Of a DNA stretch of 5,514 nucleotides, positions 1 through 4,533 are shown in pieces (positions within the stretch are counted from its first letter, which is position 1; each line of letters starts with the position of its first letter). The DNA is from Candidatus Eiseniibacteriota bacterium (GTDB lineage Bacteria; Joyebacterota; Joyebacteria; Joyebacterales; Joyebacteraceae): the NCBI GenBank assembly GCA_030630395.1, contig DAOVNE010000111.1, forward strand, positions 1 to 5,514, read 5' to 3'. The notes below the pieces were generated by a model. It saw only the letters and a list, made by a program, of their open reading frames with translations. It was not told the DNA's origin and made no database searches. A program made the translations under genes and the position numbers.

Positions 1-1560
1 AGAGATGATGCCGAGGAGATCCGTAACTGCATAAGGCAATACTTCTCTGAGAACGGAACAAGCTGGGTCCTTCTTGGTGGCGATACCAACATCGTCCCGG
101 CACGCAGGGCCTACGACTTCTTCTACGATCAGGGCATCCCGTCGGACCTCTACTACTCAGCTCTCGACGGAACCTGGAACGACGACGGCGACGGTCGCTG
201 GGGTGAGATCGGGAGCGACGGCGTGGACATGTATGCTGACGTGTTCGTCGGCAGGGCGCCCGTCAGCACCACCGACGAAGCGGCGATCTTCGTCGACAAG
301 GTCCTCGTGTACGAGGGCGCTTCGTTCACAGTATCTTCCGACTTCCAGACCAACATGCTCTTCCTTGGCGAGATTCTCTGGGATTCACCGAATCCGTACA
401 CGGACGGTGGCGTTGCGCTCGACATGATCGACGACGGTTACGTCCCCGACGTGTTTGACCCGATCACCAAACTGTATGAGAGCTGCGGCAACCTGAGCGC
501 GGCGTCAGCCGTCCAGGCGCTGGAAGATGGATACGGGATCATCGTCCACGAAGGACACGCCAACATCTCGACCGCCAGCGTTGGCCCCGGTGCGCTCACC
601 TCCGCGACACTCGACGGTCTCGGTAACGGTGAGCGCGGTGGTCTCTGGTACTCGGTCGGGTGCTGGTCCGCTGCCATCGACTACGACACCTTCGGCGAGC
701 ACTGGCTGACAAACGGCGCCGGTGGTGGCGTTGCGTACGTCGGCAACTCCCGCTACGGCTGGGGCTGCCCCGGCTACCCGGGACAGTGCGTGTCCGATCT
801 CTACAGCCAGCGTTTCTTCGAGTCACTCTTCACGGAAGACCTGGTTCACGCCGGACTGGTCCACGCGGATGCGAAGCACAATTTCATCGGTCTTGCACAG
901 AGCGACGATTACACACGCTACGTGATGTACGAACTCAACCTCCTTGGAGATCCGGAGCTTCCGATCTGGACCGATGCTCCCTCTCTTCTCTCAGTCAGCT
1001 ACGACGATGTTGTGCGACTCGAGGGTGATCGAGGCGATCTCGAGATTGAGGTGACGGTCGGCGGTTCACCCGTCGGTTCCGCCACCGTCTGCCTCATGAC
1101 AGAGAATGGCGAGATCTACGTGACCGGCGAGACTGATGCTTCCGGCCGTGTCGTTCTCACAGTCGAGTTCGATCAGCCGATCGAGGCGGCGCTGACCGTC
1201 ACAGCTCACAACAGCGTGCCGTTCGGTGGGGCCGTGGGCCTCGGTGAGCCGACATCCGATGTCGGCGACGAAGGCTTTGGAAGCGTCACCGCGCTTCAGC
1301 AGAACTACCCGAATCCTTTCAATCCTATGACCGGTATCGCCTTCAGTCTGGCGGAGCGCGGCCATGCCCGGATCGCTATCTACGATGTGTCCGGCCGGCT
1401 CGTGAAGGTCCTTGTCGATGAGGATGTCGACGCGGGGCCGAGCTTCGTGACCTGGAGCGGCAAGGACGATGGAGGCAGGGACGTTGCCTCCGGGACTTAC
1501 TTCGCGCGCATGAGCGCAGGCGGAATCTTCACAGAGAGAAAGATGGTGCTGATGCGATAG
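1..1560 (+). CDS. Gingipain-like peptidase C25, secreted, with Ig-like and C-terminal sorting domains (5' partial)
   Basis: The reading frame is open from the first base and ends at TAG 1558-1560, giving 519 residues; the start lies outside the window. Residues 1-~325 match the C25 (gingipain, clan CD caspase-like fold) catalytic region: LLGGD then VP near residues 24-33, a Tyr-Tyr-Ser and Asp-Gly-x-Trp-Asn segment near 51-60, Asp-Gly-Asp-Gly-x-Trp-Gly-Glu, and VGRAPV near 83-88. A buried strand leads to VHEGHAN, where His186 (bases 556-558) fits the catalytic His. SVGCWSA follows, with Cys221 (661-663) as the likely nucleophile, then GGGVAYVGNSRYG. Residues ~325-405 form an Ig-like beta domain of the kind that often follows C25. 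Residues ~432-519 carry NYPNPFNP, YDVSGRLVK and SGTYFARM, a FlgD-like type A sorting module normally used for export by the type IX system and surface attachment. The predicted role is an extracellular or surface cysteine endopeptidase. Family assignment is strong; the substrate is unknown, and a missing N-terminal signal peptide and propeptide are expected upstream. Confidence 0.9.
   Translation, partial: RDDAEEIRNCIRQYFSENGTSWVLLGGDTNIVPARRAYDFFYDQGIPSDLYYSALDGTWNDDGDGRWGEIGSDGVDMYADVFVGRAPVSTTDEAAIFVDKVLVYEGASFTVSSDFQTNMLFLGEILWDSPNPYTDGGVALDMIDDGYVPDVFDPITKLYESCGNLSAASAVQALEDGYGIIVHEGHANISTASVGPGALTSATLDGLGNGERGGLWYSVGCWSAAIDYDTFGEHWLTNGAGGGVAYVGNSRYGWGCPGYPGQCVSDLYSQRFFESLFTEDLVHAGLVHADAKHNFIGLAQSDDYTRYVMYELNLLGDPELPIWTDAPSLLSVSYDDVVRLEGDRGDLEIEVTVGGSPVGSATVCLMTENGEIYVTGETDASGRVVLTVEFDQPIEAALTVTAHNSVPFGGAVGLGEPTSDVGDEGFGSVTALQQNYPNPFNPMTGIAFSLAERGHARIAIYDVSGRLVKVLVDEDVDAGPSFVTWSGKDDGGRDVASGTYFARMSAGGIFTERKMVLMR
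1294..1557 (+). other. FlgD-like / type A C-terminal sorting module of the C25 protease
   Basis: This is about 88 codons at the 3' end of the protease gene. It starts at LQQNYPNPFNP, continues through alternating beta strands with YDVSGRLVK, a Trp-Ser-Gly-x-Asp-x-x-Gly turn and SGTYFARM, and ends in a basic tail (TERKMVLMR). In FCB-group bacteria such modules direct outer-membrane translocation by the type IX secretion system. The module is recognised from its motifs; no secretion-system gene lies in this window, so export by type IX is inferred. Confidence 0.8.
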
Positions 1561-1659
1561 AGCGCTAACGCATTGGGGAGACATTGCTGGCCGGTTCCCT
1601 CGTCGAAGTCATCGGAGAGCCTCCTGGAATATGACTAACGGAGGGGCCGGTCGGCATCA

Positions 1660-1675
1660 AGACCCACCCGGGTCT
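1660..1675 (+). terminator. Candidate terminator hairpin after the C25 gene
   Basis: AGACCC (1660-1665) and GGGTCT (1670-1675) form a perfect 6-bp stem with a 4-nt loop, followed by the pyrimidine-rich CCCTTTCTCC. It lies about 100 nt after the protease stop and about 40 nt before the next start, where it could end the protease transcript or attenuate read-through. The U-tract is poor, so this is only a candidate. Confidence 0.4.
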
Positions 1676-1700
1676 CCCTTTCTCCACCACCGACAATCCT

Positions 1701-1706
1701 AAGGAG
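1701..1706 (+). promoter_or_regulatory. Ribosome binding site for the 1715 gene
   Basis: AAGGAG sits 8 nt upstream of the ATG at 1715, an ideal Shine-Dalgarno match and spacing. It supports that start codon, which is also followed directly by a signal peptide. Confidence 0.8.
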
Positions 1707-1714
1707 CTGGCATC

Positions 1715-2461
1715 ATGCGGTTTGCTACGATCGCTGTCTGGGTTTCCCTTTTTCTGATTTCGTTCACGAGTGCCGCCAGCGCCCGTTCTCTCACATGGGA
1801 AGCGTGGGGTGAGAACGCTGTTGCCGCGAGCGCCTCCGAGGGGACGCACGCCTGGATCACGCACGGGCTGTACGAGCGCGGGTCGGAAGTCGGGATGAAC
1901 AAGTGGCAGGCGGCGGGGACCGCAATGGGTATCATGCTTGTCTGGGAGGTTGTTGAGGTCAAGGGGATGGACGCGCTCGGGGTCTCGGTTCAGGATCTTG
2001 CCGCCAACTCACTGGGCATACTCGCGGGCGTTGCGGGGCTTGACGTCAACTACCAGTACGTCACTTTTGCTGATCCACCGGAACACGATAAGGTGTGGAT
2101 GAACATCCCGTGCTCGCCACGGAACGACATGAGCTACTCGTTCGAGCTGCAGGCGGGTCAGGTGACGGCGGGTGTGAAGTACCAGGGAACGACCCAGGGC
2201 GACATGGTCATAGGTTCCGCGTCGATGCCCGTTCATGCGGGCGAGACAGGCAACGACACTCTGATACCGTACATGGGATACAAGTGGAAGAGCGGCTGGC
2301 ATGCAGCCGCCGGATACGATGGCGTGGACGAGAACGTGATGGTGGGCGGCGGGTACGCGCTCACGGTCGGACACGTCGGCGCCGATCTCACCGCCCTCAT
2401 GGCCGACGGCGAACTCTCATACGGCCTCGGGATCTTCGCCAAGTACGATTCAATCTTCTAG
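1715..2461 (+). CDS. Exported protein, probable outer-membrane protein with YfiM/DUF2279-like N-terminal region
   Basis: A complete 248-residue protein; the start is fixed by AAGGAG 8 nt upstream. Residues 1-23 look like a Sec signal peptide: Arg at position 3, a hydrophobic core IAVWVSLFLISF, and a cleavage site after ASA at 21-23. Residues ~30-108 hold a mostly helical region with a conserved-looking His (GTHAWITHGLY), a hydrophobic helix ending in VWEVVE (~76-81) and SVQDLAANSLGILAG (~91-105). The kE...S-x-x-DlaaN-x-lG pattern resembles the YfiM/DUF2279 family, although no database search was possible. Residues ~110-248 are beta-rich, with alternating hydrophobic strands separated by Gly/Asp turns (VTAGVKYQG, IPYMGYKW, WHAAAGYDG, VMVGGGYALTVG, YGLGIFAKY), and end in Phe, as many outer-membrane barrel proteins do. 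About eight strands would fit a small barrel. Function is unknown. It lies downstream of the secreted protease but behind a terminator-like hairpin, so co-transcription is uncertain. Confidence 0.75.
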   Translation: MRFATIAVWVSLFLISFTSAASARSLTWEAWGENAVAASASEGTHAWITHGLYERGSEVGMNKWQAAGTAMGIMLVWEVVEVKGMDALGVSVQDLAANSLGILAGVAGLDVNYQYVTFADPPEHDKVWMNIPCSPRNDMSYSFELQAGQVTAGVKYQGTTQGDMVIGSASMPVHAGETGNDTLIPYMGYKWKSGWHAAAGYDGVDENVMVGGGYALTVGHVGADLTALMADGELSYGLGIFAKYDSIF

Positions 2462-2479
2462 TGCTAGCCCACGAAGATC
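2431..2479. repeat. 8-bp inverted repeat bracketing two convergent stop codons
   Basis: GATCTTCG (2431-2438) and CGAAGATC (2472-2479) are perfect inverted repeats separated by 33 nt. The loop contains both stop codons: TAG 2459-2461 on the plus strand and TAG read from 2466-2464 on the minus strand, within CTAG-TG-CTAG. Either transcript could fold it, so it could act as a shared bidirectional termination or end-protection structure. It lacks U-tracts and has a large loop, and chance is possible because one arm codes for protein in each gene. Confidence 0.3.
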
Positions 2480-4344
2480 GGTCGCACTGACATTCTGGCA
2501 GCTACGTTGAGTGGCTTGTACGGCAAGCCCTTCACCTTCTCCTCGATGGCGGCGTTCAGCTGCTCTATGCTCATGGTCTCCTGGTCGCCGCCACGAACCC
2601 GCACTGTCAGCGATCCACTCTCGATCTCGTTGTCCCCGACGACAAGCACGTACGGAATCCAATTGCGCCCGGCATCGCGGATCTTCTTGCCGACGCTCAT
2701 ATCGCGATCGTCGAAGTCGGCACGATACGGGATTTCAGGAAGCAGTGCCGCGCAGTAGTCGTTGTGTCGTTCGGCGACCGGGATGATGCGCACCTGTGTG
2801 GGCGCCAGCCAGAGCGGCAGCATGGGGACTTCCTTGTTCTTGATCCTCATCGCCTGCTGCTCGAGGATGGCGCATAGGACGCGATCGATGGCGCCGGATA
2901 CGGAGGTGTGCATGAGGATCGGGTTCTTCTTCTGCCCGTCCTCATCCACGTACGTGATGTCGAATCGCTCCGTGTTCTCGACATCGATCTGTACGGTCGA
3001 GAGACAGAATGCCTTCCCCTGCGCGTCGATGAAGTTGAACTCGAGCTTGGCGACGAAGTAGAAGAAGCGCTCGTCCCAGATCTCGCCCAGAATCGGTCTG
3101 CCTGCCTGTTGTGCGATCGAGCGCGCGAACCCAGGGTCCTCGTCGAGGAAACCGCGCACGAACCGGACGGCGACTTCATACTCGAGGCCGAAGTCGTCCA
3201 GGCACTTCTTCGCAAGCTCCATCTGGGCAAGGAACTCCTCGCGCGCCGAGGCCTTGTCCTTCACCAGTGTGTGAAGATCGGGCATCGTGAAAGTGCGGAG
3301 GCGCCTCAAGCCGGCCAGCTCCCCGCTCTGCTCGCGACGGAACGAGTAGTGGCTGATCTCATAGAGGCGGCACGGGAGCATCCGGTGCGAGAGCTGCATG
3401 TCATGCTGCATCATGTACTGCCCGAAGCAGGCGGCGAACCTCAGGAAGAACTCCTTCTGGTCCGAGATGACGACGTACTGGCGTGCGGGGAACCTGTTGA
3501 GGTAGCTCTTCAGGTTCGGATGCTCGTAGTCATACATGATCGGTGTCTCGACGCGCATCGCGCCGTAGTCGTTCGTGAGTCTGCTTACCTGCTCCTCGGC
3601 CAGCCACTTGATGAGTTGGCCCTGCGGGTACCAGCGCATGTTGCCGCTGTCGGACGCCGGCTCGTAGTCGACGAGCTCGAGGCGTCTCATGAGTTCGATG
3701 TGCGCCGGCGGCTCGGTGACCGCGCGGGATCCCTCGAACTCGTAGTCGCACATCTCTTTCAGATGCGGAGCGCTCTTCATATCGAATTCGGCAGTCGGGA
3801 CATCGCCGCCGTCAGGCATGAAGATCCGCCAGTCGGATTTGATCGCGTCCTCCGCCTTGACCGCCTCGGAGACGTGGAGTTCCTCCTCCTTACCTGCTTC
3901 CTTCTTGCCGGAGGGCGTGATGGTCTTCGCGAGTTCGGAGAGCGGGTGGCCCTTGCAGACGATGTCGAAGCCCTTGTAGAACCCGAACGGCGCCTCGAGC
4001 ACCTCGAACTCCCCGGTCTCCTCCATGAACTTCCGAACGCCGGCGAGCACCTTCTTCGCCACGCGCGGCGATGAGAGATCGCTTGATAGATGGGCGTAGG
4101 GGTAGAGCATCACGGTACTGGCCGAGAGCTGCTTCGCCTGCTCGATGATGGTCGCGGCCGCCTGCTTCGCGACCGACTCGATGCCCTTCTCGTCGGCCTT
4201 CTCGGAGGCCATGAACGCGACGAGCGACTCACCGCAGCCGCCCTTCATCTGGGCCTCGTCGAGCTCCGCGAGCTTCGAGACGGCCGAGGTTTTTTCGGTG
4301 ACGTGGTAGCTGAACTTGTCAGCATGAATCAGAAGAATGCGCAT
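2464..4344 (-). CDS. thrS: Threonyl-tRNA synthetase, archaeal type, with archaeal N-terminal editing domain
   Basis: This 626-residue enzyme charges tRNA-Thr with threonine using ATP in the cytoplasm. The start MRILLIHADK is the archaeal ThrRS N-terminus. Residues 1-~143 are the DTD-like editing domain that hydrolyses Ser-tRNA-Thr. His85 (YPYAHLSS), Tyr123 and Lys124 (FGFYKGFD) and Glu137 (HPLSEL) match, from memory, the Pyrococcus abyssi editing residues His83, Tyr120, Lys121 and Glu134. A Lys/Glu-rich linker (~144-170) leads to the class II core: ETPIMYDYEHP (motif 1 region, ~266-276), FAACFGQ with zinc ligand Cys306, SFRRE (motif 2, ~334-338), PDLH with zinc ligand His358, and LMHTSVSGAIDR with zinc ligand His479 and motif 3. 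Residues ~510-626 are the anticodon-binding domain (LPLWLAPTQVRIIPV, DDRDMSVGKKIRDA). The bacterial TGS domain and the HxxxH...CxxxH editing domain are absent. Length is normal for archaeal ThrRS, with no frameshift. AGGAAG lies 10 nt before the ATG. Confidence 0.97.
   Translation of the reverse strand: MRILLIHADKFSYHVTEKTSAVSKLAELDEAQMKGGCGESLVAFMASEKADEKGIESVAKQAAATIIEQAKQLSASTVMLYPYAHLSSDLSSPRVAKKVLAGVRKFMEETGEFEVLEAPFGFYKGFDIVCKGHPLSELAKTITPSGKKEAGKEEELHVSEAVKAEDAIKSDWRIFMPDGGDVPTAEFDMKSAPHLKEMCDYEFEGSRAVTEPPAHIELMRRLELVDYEPASDSGNMRWYPQGQLIKWLAEEQVSRLTNDYGAMRVETPIMYDYEHPNLKSYLNRFPARQYVVISDQKEFFLRFAACFGQYMMQHDMQLSHRMLPCRLYEISHYSFRREQSGELAGLRRLRTFTMPDLHTLVKDKASAREEFLAQMELAKKCLDDFGLEYEVAVRFVRGFLDEDPGFARSIAQQAGRPILGEIWDERFFYFVAKLEFNFIDAQGKAFCLSTVQIDVENTERFDITYVDEDGQKKNPILMHTSVSGAIDRVLCAILEQQAMRIKNKEVPMLPLWLAPTQVRIIPVAERHNDYCAALLPEIPYRADFDDRDMSVGKKIRDAGRNWIPYVLVVGDNEIESGSLTVRVRGGDQETMSIEQLNAAIEEKVKGLPYKPLNVAARMSVRPIFVG
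3914..4344 (-). other. Archaeal-type ThrRS editing domain (DTD-like fold)
   Basis: This covers about the first 143 codons of thrS. The segments RILLIHADK, LVAFMASEKADEK, VMLYPYAHLSSDLSSP, APFGFYKGFDIVCKGHPLSELAKTI match the archaeal ThrRS editing domain, which resembles D-aminoacyl-tRNA deacylase and removes mischarged serine. All four residues I associate with the active site are present, so the domain is predicted to be active. Confidence 0.9.
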
Positions 4345-4354
4345 GGTTGTCCGT

Positions 4355-4360
4355 CTTCCT
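4355..4360 (-). promoter_or_regulatory. Shine-Dalgarno-like site for thrS
   Basis: Read on the minus strand, AGGAAG ends 10 nt before the ATG at 4344. Spacing is slightly long but usable, and the start is independently supported by the family's conserved N-terminus. Confidence 0.5.
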
Positions 4361-4379
4361 GCGCCCGGCCGCGCGGCGC
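4361..4379 (-). promoter_or_regulatory. GC-rich leader stem next to the thrS ribosome binding site
   Basis: On the minus strand GCGCC and GGCGC pair around a 9-nt loop. An alternative fold uses the perfect palindrome GCCGCGCGGC (4368-4377). The element directly abuts the Shine-Dalgarno-like AGGAAG, so it could influence ribosome access. Regulation is inference; high local GC makes such stems common. Confidence 0.25.
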
Positions 4380-4402
4380 TAGAGCGTGAGATCCGAGTAC
4401 TG

Positions 4403-4412
4403 CCGATATCGG
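4403..4412. repeat. 10-bp perfect palindrome near the predicted thrS transcription start
   Basis: CCGATATCGG is a perfect 10-bp palindrome just downstream of the predicted start of transcription. It could be an operator half-site pair for a dimeric regulator, but nothing else supports this and it may be chance. Confidence 0.2.
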
Positions 4413-4425
4413 GAGATTTCCAGCC

Positions 4426-4454
4426 ATGCTAGCACGGAATGGGAGGTGCGGCAA
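4426..4454 (-). promoter_or_regulatory. Candidate sigma70-like promoter for thrS
   Basis: On the minus strand, TTGCCG (4449-4454, four of six matches to TTGACA) and TAGCAT (4426-4431, four of six to TATAAT) are separated by exactly 17 nt. Transcription would begin near 4419, giving a leader of about 75 nt. It sits between a hairpin that would end the upstream gene and the thrS start, which is the expected place. Consensus use in this bacterial group is not known to me. Confidence 0.35.
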
Positions 4455-4483
4455 GCGGGGGGGTGGTACACATACGAACGCTG

Positions 4484-4509
4484 CCGGCCGGCATCTTCCA
4501 GCCGACCGG
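4484..4509 (-). terminator. Candidate terminator hairpin after the FN3 protein gene
   Basis: In the minus-strand transcript CCGGUCGGC (from 4509-4501) pairs with GCCGGCCGG (4492-4484), a 9-bp stem with an 8-nt loop. The one non-Watson-Crick pair is G.U in the minus transcript but would be an A.C mismatch in a plus transcript, which favours function on the minus strand. It begins 24 nt after the stop at 4534-4536. No U-tract follows, so it may be an atypical terminator or a 3'-end stabiliser. Confidence 0.45.
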
Positions 4510-4533
4510 GAGCGTGACCCCATACCAGGGTAC

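Noticed and set aside
1066..1584. A 172-codon open frame on the minus strand over the 3' end of the C25 gene
   Set aside because: It is antisense to the Ig-like and sorting domains, has no ribosome binding site I can support, and its protein is low in recognisable structure.
1561..1714. Promoter for the outer-membrane-like gene
   Set aside because: TATGAC at 1630-1635 is a weak -10 candidate, but at 17 nt upstream there is only AGTCAT, which does not resemble a -35 element. Nothing else convincing was seen.
2908..4074. A 388-codon open frame on the plus strand opposite thrS
   Set aside because: It lies wholly antisense to a confidently identified, conserved gene. Its translation is Leu/Arg/Glu/Val-rich without recognisable motifs, typical of an antisense frame in GC-rich DNA.
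4345..4425. T-box riboswitch upstream of thrS
   Set aside because: The leader from the predicted start is only about 75 nt. It shows no T-box consensus and no antiterminator/terminator pair.
4482..4493. The 12-bp perfect palindrome TGCCGGCCGGCA as a regulator site
   Set aside because: It overlaps the 3' arm of the hairpin after the FN3 gene, and the GC-rich hairpin explains it better than an operator would.
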